35,824 nucleotides of DNA, from NCBI GenBank assembly GCA_036259875.1, contig DATAAZ010000060.1, positions 1 through 35,824 of the forward strand. The letters run 5' to 3'. The notes under the pieces were generated by a model. That model saw only the letters and a list, made by a program, of their open reading frames with translations, was not told the origin of the DNA and searched no databases. A program made the position numbers and the translations under genes. This document shows positions 15,949-24,213 of the stretch, in pieces (the first letter of the stretch is position 1; the number at the start of each line of letters is the position of its first letter). Source of the DNA: DATAAZ01 sp036259875. Lineage in GTDB: Bacteria; Actinomycetota; Thermoleophilia; Gaiellales; Gaiellaceae.

Positions 15949-16898
15949 GTGGCCTCCGCGTAGCGGATCCGGGGATTGAGGACGGAGTAGAGGACGTCGG
16001 CGACGAGCGTCGCCGCGAGGTAGATCGCGCCGATCACGAGCGTCGCGCTCTCGAGGAGAGGGAAGTCCTTCTGCTCAGCAGCGCGGAAGAGCAGCTGGCC
16101 GATTCCTTGGTAGCCGAAGATGAGCTCGATGACGACGAGCCCGCCGATCAGGTAGCCCACCTGGGTCGCGACGACGGCGATCGTCGGGAGGAGGGAATTG
16201 CGAAGCACGTGGCGGCGGATCACCGTCCGGCGGGGCAACCCTTTCAGGAACGCGGTGCGCGTGTAGTCGGCGTCGAGCGCCTCGATCGTCCCGGCCCTCG
16301 CCATCCGCGAGATGTAGCCGAAGAGGACGAACACGAGGCAGAGGGCGGGGAGGAGGAGATACCGGAGCTCCGTGAAGACGTTCGCTCCCTCGGGCGCCTG
16401 CGCCGTCACCGGGAGCACGCCGAGCCAGACCGCGAAGAGCATGATGAGGACGACCGCCCACACGAACTCGGGGATGGCCGTCGCCGAGAGGCCGCTCACC
16501 GAGATGAGCCGGTCGCGGAGACGGCCTTCCTTGAGCGCCGCGAGGACGCCGCCCAGGATCCCGACCGGAACGACGATCACGAACGCCACGAGCGCGAGCT
16601 TCGCGGAGTTCTCGAGCGCCGGGCCGAGCATCTCGGCGACGGGGCGCCCGAACGCGTACGAATCGCCGAGGTCGCCACGCACGACGCCGCCGACCCAGTC
16701 GCCGTACTGGACGACGAGCGAGCGGTTCGTCCCGAGCTCCTCGTTCAGCGCGTCCACGGCGCGCTGGTCCGCGAAGGGGCCGAGGACCCGCCGGCCCACG
16801 TCCCCCGGAAGCACCTGCGCCGCCGTGAAGATGATGACGCTGAGGAGCCACAGCGTCACGAGCGCGAGCGCGAACCGCTTGAGCAGGAAGCGCCCCAC
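15945..16898 (-). CDS. ABC transporter permease, DppB/OppB type
   Basis: A 317-residue permease: MGRFLLKRFALALVTLWLLS opens with the typical first helix of DppB proteins, followed by the large periplasmic loop (VDALNEELGTNRSLVVQYG), the transmembrane domain and the EAA-type loop ALDADYTRTAFLKGLPRRTV. It ends LNPRIRYAEAT, the usual DppB ending LxPRIR. The ATG at 16898 follows the solute-binding protein gene by 31 bases, and the 3' end overlaps the DppC gene (ATGT region at 15945-15948). Confidence 0.94.
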   Translation of the reverse strand: MGRFLLKRFALALVTLWLLSVIIFTAAQVLPGDVGRRVLGPFADQRAVDALNEELGTNRSLVVQYGDWVGGVVRGDLGDSYAFGRPVAEMLGPALENSAKLALVAFVIVVPVGILGGVLAALKEGRLRDRLISVSGLSATAIPEFVWAVVLIMLFAVWLGVLPVTAQAPEGANVFTELRYLLLPALCLVFVLFGYISRMARAGTIEALDADYTRTAFLKGLPRRTVIRRHVLRNSLLPTIAVVATQVGYLIGGLVVIELIFGYQGIGQLLFRAAEQKDFPLLESATLVIGAIYLAATLVADVLYSVLNPRIRYAEAT

Positions 16899-16929
16899 CG
16901 CTCCTCGCTAGCGGCTCACGATCCTGGCG

Positions 16930-18621
16930 TCAGGCCTTGAAGCCCGCCCGGGTGAGGTCGACGTGGCCCATACCCGTCACCTCGACGCCGGTCACGTTCC
17001 CCGTCGTCGCGGCGAGACGCGTGAAGAAGTACGGGATGATGACGGGCGTCTCGTCGAGCAGGAGTTCCTGGAGCTGGCGGGCGGCGGCGCGTTGGGAATC
17101 GATGTCGAGCGCGCGCATGTACTCGTTGATGAGCTGATCGGCCTGCGGGTTCTTGAAGTGGGCGGCGTTCCACGTGCCGTCGCTCTTGTAGACGGCGGTT
17201 AGGTAGACGTTCGGCACGCCGCGGTGGCCGTAGTCGGTGATCCCGAGCACGGAGTCGAGCCAGGGGGACTTCCCGAACACCGCGTCGCCGTAGTAGGTCC
17301 CGGCGTCGGTGATGTTGAGCTCGATGCGGATCCCGACCTCCTGGGCGAAGTCCTGCACGAGCTGAGCGAGGTCCGGAATCTCGACGCCGTCCCACGTGCG
17401 AAGCTGGGCACCCAAGCCATCCTCGCTTCCCGCTTCCGCAAGGAGCGACCGCGCCTGGTCGAGGTCCTGCTCACGCTGTGGCACGTCGGGGTCGGTCGAG
17501 GGAAAGGCCGGCGCGAACGGGTGGTCGTTCCCCAGGTCCGCCTTGCCCTCGAAGAGCCCCTCGATGATCGCCTGGCGGTCGAGCGTCAGGGCGAGCGCCT
17601 GGCGGACGTTCTTGTCGTCGAACGGCGGCCGGTCGACCCGCATGTGGATCTGCCGGTGCTCGACCGACTTGACCTCGAGGACGGAGACGTTCGGGTCGGT
17701 GAGGATCCCCGCTCCGCCCGTCGCCGTGAAGTTGCTGACGACCTCAACCTCGCCGCCCTGCAGAGCGAGAACGCGTGCCTGCTCCTCGTCGAGGAAGCGG
17801 ATCTCGCTCCGGTCGGCGAAAGGCTGACGCTCTTGGTCCCAGTACTCGGGGTTCTTCGTGTACGAGACGTTGTTGCCCTGGCGGAATCTGTCGAGCTTCC
17901 AGGGCCCCGTCCCGTTGAACGACCGCTCGTAGTTGGAGCCGTAGTCGTGGTCCGCCGGGAGGATGATGACGTTGTAGTTGTCCGAGCTCACGAGGTAGGG
18001 GAAATTGCCGTTCGGCGCCTCGAGCCTCACCTCGACGGTCGCCTCGTCGACCGCCCGCGCGGCGCCCTTCGAGAGGACGCCGGTGAACGCGGAGAGGGCG
18101 GGCGAGCCGTTGTCCGGGTCGGCATGGGTGTTGAGCGTCGTGGCGACGTCCTCCGCTGTGAGCGCGGCTCCGTCGTGGAACGTGACGCCCTGGCGGATCC
18201 TGAACGTCCAGACCGAGCCGTCGTCGTTCGGCTCCCAGCTCTCCGCGAGGCGCGGCTGGAGCTCGAGCTTCTCATCCGACCAGGTCAGGTACTCGCCCGT
18301 CTGGCCGAGGACCGCGAGACCCCCTTCGTCGGCAACCTTGAGCGGATCGACCGTCTGGCTCGGCCCGATGATCGCGGTGCGAAGCGTTCCGCCGCGCCGA
18401 ACTTCCCCCGTCTCGGCGGCGGCAGTCGTCCCGGCGCCATCGTCCCCTCCGCATGCGGCGGCGAGGAACGAGAGGAGTGGGAGCGACATGCCGATCACCG
18501 TGCCGCGGCGGACGAATTCCCGCCGCGTGATCCGCCCGTCCGCGTAGGCGTCGATCAGGTTGTTCTCGATCTCGCTCGCGCTGCGACGGACCGTGTCAAC
18601 GCGCCGTTGCTCCTCACCCAT
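16930..18621 (-). CDS. Family 5 extracellular solute-binding lipoprotein, Tat-exported
   Basis: Captures the transported substrate outside the membrane. The 563-residue protein matches SBP family 5 (peptides, opines, oligosaccharides, metal chelates): PLKVADEGGLAVLGQTGEYL, LAESWEPNDDGSVWTFRIRQ, VTFHDGAALTAEDV and VRQALALTLDRQAIIEGLF. The N-terminus has 36 residues before the twin-arginine motif ITRREFVRRG, then a hydrophobic stretch and lipobox FLAAACGG. Export by Tat implies folding before export. The ATG at 18621 is preceded by AAGGAGGAG, a strong ribosome binding site. It is the first transporter gene, 195 bases after the SDR gene. Substrate is not predictable by eye. Confidence 0.93.
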   Translation of the reverse strand: MGEEQRRVDTVRRSASEIENNLIDAYADGRITRREFVRRGTVIGMSLPLLSFLAAACGGDDGAGTTAAAETGEVRRGGTLRTAIIGPSQTVDPLKVADEGGLAVLGQTGEYLTWSDEKLELQPRLAESWEPNDDGSVWTFRIRQGVTFHDGAALTAEDVATTLNTHADPDNGSPALSAFTGVLSKGAARAVDEATVEVRLEAPNGNFPYLVSSDNYNVIILPADHDYGSNYERSFNGTGPWKLDRFRQGNNVSYTKNPEYWDQERQPFADRSEIRFLDEEQARVLALQGGEVEVVSNFTATGGAGILTDPNVSVLEVKSVEHRQIHMRVDRPPFDDKNVRQALALTLDRQAIIEGLFEGKADLGNDHPFAPAFPSTDPDVPQREQDLDQARSLLAEAGSEDGLGAQLRTWDGVEIPDLAQLVQDFAQEVGIRIELNITDAGTYYGDAVFGKSPWLDSVLGITDYGHRGVPNVYLTAVYKSDGTWNAAHFKNPQADQLINEYMRALDIDSQRAAARQLQELLLDETPVIIPYFFTRLAATTGNVTGVEVTGMGHVDLTRAGFKA

Positions 18622-18734
18622 CTCCGCGCTCCTCCTTCCGGGCGTGTGCGGCCGTGCTACTGGCTCCGTGTACGTCGTCTACGGGAACCCGCCTCCAGAC
18701 TGGTGCGACGATGCGCCACGAGGTTGGTTGGCGC

Positions 18735-18757
18735 CCGAGCGGGACGGCGACGCTCGG
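18735..18757. repeat. Inverted repeat upstream of the transporter operon
   Basis: CCGAGCG at 18735-18741 and CGCTCGG at 18751-18757 form a perfect 7-bp inverted repeat with a 9-base spacer, in the 195-base gap between the SDR gene and the solute-binding protein gene. It may be an operator or an mRNA hairpin; I see no clear promoter hexamers in this gap. Confidence 0.35.
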
Positions 18758-18816
18758 CGGAGGGACGGCGTGCGGCACAGGGGCCGCAAAGCATAGACGG
18801 CAGCGAGCCTCACGTC

Positions 18817-19587
18817 CTAGCGGCTCGGCGCCCCGATCGTCTCGCCGCGGTCGACACAGACGACCTGACCCGTCGTCGCCGGGAACGCGAGGAGCGCGAG
18901 CGCGACCGCAGTCACCTCCTCGAGCGGGACGAAAGGCGCCGAGTCGTGGAGCTCGCGGGCGACTTCCGAAGGGAGATACCGCTCGACCCACGGCGTCGCC
19001 ATCCACCCCGGCGCGACGGCGTTGACCGTGATCTCCGGACCGAGCACGCGGGCGAGCGTCTTCGTGAGCGCGACGAGCGCCGCCTTCGAGACGACGTAGG
19101 GGATCGACGATCCGTCGTGGGTGAACGCCGAGGTGGACGCCACGTTCAGGACCCGCCCGAAGCCCCGCGCGCGCATCCCCGGGACGACCGCGCGGACGCA
19201 CTCGTACGCGCCGACCACGTTGACCGCGAGGATCCGGTCCCAGTCCTCGCGCGTGACCTCCTCCACGTCGCCGAGAGGGACGTACCGGGTGACGGCTGCG
19301 TTGTTGACGAGGACCTCGACCGGCCCGAGCTCCTCCTCGACGCGGGCGAGCATGCGCGCGACGGTGCGCGCGTCGGCGACGTCGGCCTCGACCGCGACCG
19401 CAGCGACCCCGGCCGACCGCGCCTCGGCGGCCGTCCTCTCCGCTTCGCGACGCGAGCGCGCGTAGTTCACCGCGACCGCGGCGCCCGCCCGGGCGAGCGC
19501 GAGGGCCAGTTCGCGCCCGAGGCCCGTCGACGCCCCGGTGACGAGCGCGACGCGGCCCGAGAGCGGATGCGACGGCGCGTTCGACAC
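18817..19587 (-). CDS. Short-chain dehydrogenase/reductase (SDR)
   Basis: A 256-residue classical SDR. The cofactor motif VALVTGASTGLGRELALALA (TGxxxGxG), VLVNNAAVTRY (NNA), and the active site Ser in NVASTSAF with YVVSKAAL (Tyr-x-x-x-Lys) are all present; NAVAPGWMATPW follows. It interconverts a hydroxyl and a keto group with NAD(P); the VNYARS segment after the second strand favours NADP. It is the promoter-proximal gene of the minus-strand run and is divergent from the enolase-family gene across only 48 bases (19588-19635), so a shared regulatory region is likely there. Confidence 0.92.
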   Translation of the reverse strand: MSNAPSHPLSGRVALVTGASTGLGRELALALARAGAAVAVNYARSRREAERTAAEARSAGVAAVAVEADVADARTVARMLARVEEELGPVEVLVNNAAVTRYVPLGDVEEVTREDWDRILAVNVVGAYECVRAVVPGMRARGFGRVLNVASTSAFTHDGSSIPYVVSKAALVALTKTLARVLGPEITVNAVAPGWMATPWVERYLPSEVARELHDSAPFVPLEEVTAVALALLAFPATTGQVVCVDRGETIGAPSR

Positions 19588-19635
19588 GGGGACGGCGCAC
19601 GATAGCGGCGCGTCAGGCAGTAGAGTCGTCGGCCG
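19588..19635. promoter_or_regulatory. Short divergent intergenic region (SDR and enolase-superfamily genes)
   Basis: Only 48 bases separate two divergently read genes. Both promoters must lie here or the two transcripts must overlap. No clear -10 or -35 hexamers stand out by eye. Coordinate control of the two halves of the catabolic island is inferred from this layout. Confidence 0.4.
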
Positions 19636-20745
19636 GTGCGGATCGCCGCTCTCGAGACGCGCAGGTATTCATTCCCGCTCGATCCGCCCTTCCTCGCCGC
19701 GTGGGATCCCGTTCCGCGCGACCGTGTCGAGGCCACGCTCGCGATCGTCCGGGCGGACGGCGGGCTCGAGGGGTACGCGAGCGGCGATTCCCTCCCCGAC
19801 GCGCCGCTCCTCGAGCGCCTGCTCCGCGGCGTCGACCCGTTCGCCCTCGAGGCCGTCCATGCCCATTGCGCGAGCGTCGACTTCCACGGCTCGCGGCCGT
19901 GGATCGCCGAGGTCGCGGTGTGGGACCTCGTCGGCCGCGTCCTCGACCAGCCGCTCTGGCGGCTCCTCGGCGGGCGGCAGGAGCGCCTCCTCGCCTACGC
20001 CTCCACGGGCGAGCTCGTCGACGCCGACGAGCGGGCCCGTCGGGCGGTCGAGCTGCGCGACCGCGGCATCCGTGCCGTCAAGCTCAGGTTCCACCTCGAC
20101 GACTGGCGCGACGACGTCGAGGTCGTCGAGCGCGTCCGCGACGCCGTCGGGGCCGAGATGGAGATCATGGTCGACGTCAACCAGGGCTGGCGGATGCCTG
20201 GCGACCTGCGTCCGCGCTGGGACGTCGCGACCGCCGCGCAGTGCGCCCGCGCCCTCGAGCCGCTCGGCGTCTACTGGCTCGAGGAGCCGCTCCCGAACGA
20301 TGACCTCGACGGATACGCGACGCTTCGGCGACTGACCTCGCTTCGAATCGCGGCGGGAGAGATGATCCGGACGCTCGACCGGGGACGGGATCTCGTCGTC
20401 CGAGGCGGCATCGACGTGCTGCAGGCCGACGCCGTGCTCGCGGGCGGCCTCTCCGGCTGCCGGCGCCTCGCCGGGCTCGCAGAGCTCCACCGCCGCTCGT
20501 GGTCGCCGCACACGTGGACGAATGGCCTTGGGTTCGTCGCGAACCTTCACCTCGCCTGCGCCGTCTCGACCGTGCCGTTCGTCGAGGTGCCCTACGACCC
20601 GCCCGCCTGGACGCCGGAGCGGCGCGACTGGCTGCTCCGGGCTCCGGTCGAGATCGCATCCGACGGGACGATCGCGCCGCCCGAGGGGCCGGGCCTCGGG
20701 GCCGCTCCCGACCTCGGCGCGCTCGAGCGCTACCGCATCGCATGA
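19636..20745 (+). CDS. Enolase-superfamily enzyme, mandelate racemase subgroup (acid-sugar dehydratase-like)
   Basis: A 369-residue protein of the mandelate racemase/muconate lactonizing family, which abstracts the alpha proton of a carboxylate. Metal ligands are visible as Asp in MVDVNQGW, Glu in YWLEEPLPNDD and Glu in RIAAGEMI; the KxR pair is in AVKLRFHL; the Asp-His dyad of the mandelate racemase subgroup appears as VLQADAVLAGG and SWSPHTWTNG. This set fits sugar-acid dehydratases and related racemases. Starts with GTG at 19636. Overlaps the following ADH gene by 4 bases (ATGA), so the two are coupled, suggesting dehydration and oxidation steps of one route. Confidence 0.9.
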   Translation: MRIAALETRRYSFPLDPPFLAAWDPVPRDRVEATLAIVRADGGLEGYASGDSLPDAPLLERLLRGVDPFALEAVHAHCASVDFHGSRPWIAEVAVWDLVGRVLDQPLWRLLGGRQERLLAYASTGELVDADERARRAVELRDRGIRAVKLRFHLDDWRDDVEVVERVRDAVGAEMEIMVDVNQGWRMPGDLRPRWDVATAAQCARALEPLGVYWLEEPLPNDDLDGYATLRRLTSLRIAAGEMIRTLDRGRDLVVRGGIDVLQADAVLAGGLSGCRRLAGLAELHRRSWSPHTWTNGLGFVANLHLACAVSTVPFVEVPYDPPAWTPERRDWLLRAPVEIASDGTIAPPEGPGLGAAPDLGALERYRIA

Positions 20746-21869
20746 GGATCCGCGCGGCGGTTCTCCACGAGGCGCGCACGCCGCTTCGAGTCGAGCAGGT
20801 CGAGCTCGCACCGCCCGGCCGCGGCGAGGTCCTTGTCAGAGTCGCGGCGGCAGGCGTGTGCCATTCCGACCTCCACCTCGCGGAGGGTCATCTCGGAGAC
20901 GGGCGCTGGCCGACGGTGCTCGGCCACGAGGGGGCGGGGGTCGTGGAGGAGGTCGGCGACGGCGTTTCCGACCTCGAGCGGGGCGACCTCGTCGCTTTCT
21001 GCCACGTCGCGCCGTGCGGCCGCTGCCGGCCGTGCCGCGCGGGGCGGCGGAACCTGTGCGAGCTCTCGGGCGAGCGCGCCTGGGCGGGGACGCTCCTCGA
21101 CGGCACCCCCCGTCTCGCGCTTACGGACGGAACCCCGGTCCGACACTTCAACTTCGTGTCCTGCTTCGCCGAGCGCGCCGTCGTGCCCGCCTGTTGCGCC
21201 GTCCCGGTCCCGCGCTCGCTGCCGCTCTGGCAGGCGGCGCTCGTCGGCTGCGGGGTCGTGACCGGTTTCGGGGCGGTCAGGAACACGGCCGCGGTTCGGC
21301 CCGCGCAAAGCGTGTGCGTAGTCGGCTGCGGCGGCGTCGGCGCCCACGTCGTCGCGGCGGCGCGCCTCGCGCAGGCCGACCCGCTCGTCGTCGTCGACCG
21401 TGATCCGGCGAAGCTCGACCTCGCGCTGGCGCGCGGCGCGACGCACGCCGTGGCGGCTGGTCCCGACGCGGCCGCGCGAGTCCGCGAGCTCACCGGCGGT
21501 GGGGTCGACCACGCGTTCGAGGTCGTCGGGCGCCCCGAGACGATTCGCCTCGCCTGGGACGTCCTCGCGGCCGGCGGTGCGGCGACCGTGGTGGGGATCG
21601 CGCCCAAAGGGGTCGAGGTCGCGCTCCCCGCCTTCGACCTTCTCTCGGAGAAGTCGCTTCGCGGGAGCTCGTACGGCTCGGGCGATCCCGCCGCCGAGCT
21701 CGCGGTTCTCGCCGGGCTCGCGGCGGAAGGTCGCCTGGAGCTCGCCGACGTCGTGTCGCATTTCGCCTCCCTCGACGAGATCGAAGAGGCGTTCGACCGC
21801 CTTCGCCGCGGCGAGGGCACCCGCACCGTCGCCGTGCTCGACCGGGAGCTCGCGGGCGCGCCCGCGTAG
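20742..21869 (+). CDS. Zinc-dependent alcohol dehydrogenase, second copy
   Basis: A 375-residue medium-chain dehydrogenase related to the one at 11853-12971. Catalytic zinc: GVCHSDLHLAEG, VLGHEGAGVVEEVG and VGCGVVTGFGAVRNTA; structural zinc: CGRCRPCRAGRRNLC; NAD fold: VCVVGCGGVGAHVVAAARLA. Both copies share the LDGTPRL phrase and the closing REL/LGSxYGS-like region (RGSSYGSGDPAAEL here, GSAYGSSRPARDF there). Two relatives in one island imply two alcohol oxidations or one recent duplication with specialisation. Its 3' end is 9 bases from the convergent methyltransferase gene. Confidence 0.92.
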   Translation: MRIRAAVLHEARTPLRVEQVELAPPGRGEVLVRVAAAGVCHSDLHLAEGHLGDGRWPTVLGHEGAGVVEEVGDGVSDLERGDLVAFCHVAPCGRCRPCRAGRRNLCELSGERAWAGTLLDGTPRLALTDGTPVRHFNFVSCFAERAVVPACCAVPVPRSLPLWQAALVGCGVVTGFGAVRNTAAVRPAQSVCVVGCGGVGAHVVAAARLAQADPLVVVDRDPAKLDLALARGATHAVAAGPDAAARVRELTGGGVDHAFEVVGRPETIRLAWDVLAAGGAATVVGIAPKGVEVALPAFDLLSEKSLRGSSYGSGDPAAELAVLAGLAAEGRLELADVVSHFASLDEIEEAFDRLRRGEGTRTVAVLDRELAGAPA

Positions 21870-21878
21870 CGGGCCGCG

Positions 21879-22982
21879 CTATCCCCACACGGCTCGCGCC
21901 GTCCGCGCGACCGTCTCGAGCTTGCGCCGCTGATCCTCGAACGAGATCGCGTTTCCGACCACCGACGTCGCGAAGCCGCACTGCGGTGAGACGGCGAGCC
22001 GGTCGAGCGGGACGAACCGGGCCGCGTCGCGAATCCGGCCCGCGAGCCCGTCGACCGTCTCGCGGCGCGCCGTCTTTGTCGTCACGAGCCCGAGCACGAC
22101 CGTCTTGTCGTCCGGGACGGCCGCGAGCGGGTCGAACCCGCCGGAGCGCTCGTCGTCGTACTCGAGCAGAAGCCTGTCGGCACGGATGCGCGGGAAGACC
22201 CGCGTCGCGAGCCAGTCGTAGCCGCCCGAGACGAGCCAACGGCTCGCCTGGTTTCCCTTGCAGAGGTGGAAGCCGAACGTGACGCCCTCGTGGTCGCCGA
22301 CCACGTGGTTGTCGAGCTCGAGCCCGAGCTCGAGCCACTCGTTCGCCGGCCGGCCGCGGCTCTCGTAGAACTCGCGGTACGCGGGGTCGACGAGGAGCGG
22401 ATAGTGCGGGGCGTCGAGCTGGAGATACGTCGCGCCGAGGCGGACGAGCTCCTCGACCTCCTCGCGCAGGATCTCGGCCGCGTCCGTCAGGAAATCCTCG
22501 AGCCGGGCGTAGGCGCCACGCGAGCGCTCGGGATCCCAGAAGTTTGCGAACAGGCTGGGGCTCGGGAGGGTCACCTTGAGGACACGGCTCGTCCGGCCTC
22601 GCGCGAAGACGAACTCCTCGACCGAGAGGAAGCGCTTGCGGCGCAGCCGGCCGGTGACCGCGAGCGGTGGCCGGGCGACGGTCATCGCGCCATGCTCCTC
22701 GCTTCGCCACTCGCCCCACAGGAATGCATCGAGATCCCAGTCGCCGAATCCCTCGACCGCATCGGTCATCTGCGATTGGAACGAGAGACGGCGCAGCTCG
22801 CCGTCGGTCACGACGTCGAGACCCGCTTCGTCCTGGAGCCGCAGGACGTCGTCGACGGCGGAGTCCTCGATTCGCTTGAACTCGGGCGCGTCGAGCTCAC
22901 CGCGATCGAGCCGCTCCCGTGCGGCGACGAGCTCCGGAGCGCGGAGCAGGCTCCCGACGACGTCGGCGCGGAGACCGGGCAT
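21879..22982 (-). CDS. MetE C-terminal-type zinc methyltransferase (cobalamin-independent methionine synthase-like)
   Basis: A 367-residue single-domain member of the MetE catalytic-domain family. The thiol-activating zinc site is complete: GFHLCKGN (His, Cys), LLLEYDDERSGGF (Glu) and VSPQCGFA (Cys). VGSLLRAPELV, VTDGELRRLSF and YLQLDAPHYPLL are other family landmarks. It lacks the N-terminal half of full MetE, as do archaeal core MetE proteins, epoxyalkane:CoM transferases and many actinobacterial relatives of unknown role; it probably alkylates a thiol. The ATG at 22982 starts MPGLRADVVGSLLR. It is divergent from the ATP-grasp gene (58-base gap) and convergent with the second ADH. Confidence 0.88.
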   Translation of the reverse strand: MPGLRADVVGSLLRAPELVAARERLDRGELDAPEFKRIEDSAVDDVLRLQDEAGLDVVTDGELRRLSFQSQMTDAVEGFGDWDLDAFLWGEWRSEEHGAMTVARPPLAVTGRLRRKRFLSVEEFVFARGRTSRVLKVTLPSPSLFANFWDPERSRGAYARLEDFLTDAAEILREEVEELVRLGATYLQLDAPHYPLLVDPAYREFYESRGRPANEWLELGLELDNHVVGDHEGVTFGFHLCKGNQASRWLVSGGYDWLATRVFPRIRADRLLLEYDDERSGGFDPLAAVPDDKTVVLGLVTTKTARRETVDGLAGRIRDAARFVPLDRLAVSPQCGFATSVVGNAISFEDQRRKLETVARTARAVWG

Positions 22983-23040
22983 GAAATCGACTCTAGTCTC
23001 GTTCTCGTCGTTACGATTCGGCGCGCGCCGGCCCCGAGCA

Positions 23041-24213
23041 ATGCATGAGATCCTCGTTCTCTGCCCGCAGGAGCGGGACCGGAAGGCGGTTGCAGCCGCC
23101 GGGCTCGACGAGACGTACCGCGTTCGGTACGCGGGGCGCGACCTCGACGAGCTCGAGTCGTTCGACCCGGGGTCGTTTCTCGCGGAATACGAGGGGCTCC
23201 CCGCGCACGGCGTCGTCGGGACGAAGGACCAGTCTGCGCTCCTCGCGTCGATCTTCGCCGACCGCCGACGACTCGCCGGCCCCGCTCCCGAGGCACTGCT
23301 CGCCTGCCAGCACAAGCCGACGTCCCGCGAGATCCAAAGGCGGGTCGCGCCCGAATCGACGCCGCGCTTCGCGCTCCTCGACGGTCGGCTTCCGTTCGAG
23401 CCGCCGTTCTTCGTGAAGCCTGTGGTGGGGCGCCTCTCGCAGAAAGCGGTGCGGATCGACGCGGCCACCGACCTCGCGCGCCTGAACGGGCCGGACGGAT
23501 ATGCGCGCCGCTACGGCTCGATCGCCGCGCTCGCGGGTGCTCCGACCGACCGGGCACACGGCTTCCTCGCCGAGGAGCTCCTCGGCGGGCTCGAGGTGAC
23601 GCTCGAGGGATACGTCCACGGCGGCCGCGCGACGACGATCGGCGTCACCGACTCGGTGAAGTACCCGGGCACGATCAGCTTCGAGCGGTTCGAGTACCCC
23701 TCCCGGCTCGCCGCCGATCGCCAGGCGGAGCTCGCCGAGCTCGCCGAGCGGATCGTCGTCGCGCACGGGCTCGACGACGCGTTCTTCAACATCGAATTCT
23801 TCGTCCCCGACGAGGGACCCCCGGAAATCATCGAGCTGAACGGACGCCTCGCCTCGCAATTCGCGCCGCTCGTTCACCGCCTGCACGGCCGCTCGACGTA
23901 CGACGCCCTCTTCGCGCTCGCCTGCGGCGACGACCCCGCCTGGGAAACCGGGACGCCGGCCGGGGTGGGGGTGAGCTACGTCGTTCGCGTCTTCGCCGAC
24001 GCGCTCGTCGAGGCGGTGCCCGAGCCCCAGGACGACGTCGAGGTCCTCGTGCGGCCAGGCCTCCCGCTCTCGGGGCAGGGGCTGAATGACGCGCAGAGCT
24101 ACCGCCTCGCGATCCTCTACGGCTTCGGCGAGACGCGCGAGGAGGCGGTCGAGCGCTGCCGCGCCCGGGCGCGCGATCTCAGCTTCCGGCTGGCGCCGCT
24201 GCCGGCGCGGTGA
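23041..24213 (+). CDS. ATP-grasp domain protein, possible amino-acid or peptide ligase
   Basis: A 390-residue ATP-grasp enzyme, a fold that joins a carboxylate to an amine, thiol or another nucleophile through an acyl phosphate. Visible: the ATP-binding lysine in FFVKPVVGRLSQKAV, GFLAEELLGGLEVTLEGYVH, and the Mg-binding acidic set NIEFFVPDEGPPEIIELNGRL (Glu...Glu-x-Asn). The C-terminus (VSYVVRVFADALVEAVPEPQ...SYRLAILYGFGETREEAVER) resembles the carboxylase-type C-terminal lobe of L-amino-acid ligases (BacD-like) rather than of glutathione synthase. Start ATG at 23041 gives MHEILVLCPQERD. The substrate is unknown. Its end overlaps the convergent MFS exporter by 35 bases. Confidence 0.82.
   Translation: MHEILVLCPQERDRKAVAAAGLDETYRVRYAGRDLDELESFDPGSFLAEYEGLPAHGVVGTKDQSALLASIFADRRRLAGPAPEALLACQHKPTSREIQRRVAPESTPRFALLDGRLPFEPPFFVKPVVGRLSQKAVRIDAATDLARLNGPDGYARRYGSIAALAGAPTDRAHGFLAEELLGGLEVTLEGYVHGGRATTIGVTDSVKYPGTISFERFEYPSRLAADRQAELAELAERIVVAHGLDDAFFNIEFFVPDEGPPEIIELNGRLASQFAPLVHRLHGRSTYDALFALACGDDPAWETGTPAGVGVSYVVRVFADALVEAVPEPQDDVEVLVRPGLPLSGQGLNDAQSYRLAILYGFGETREEAVERCRARARDLSFRLAPLPAR

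Noticed and set aside
17224..19605. A 793-codon open frame on the + strand opposite the solute-binding protein and SDR genes
   Set aside because: Composition is Arg/Asp/Val-rich shadow coding from GC-biased third positions; the minus-strand genes show complete family motifs.
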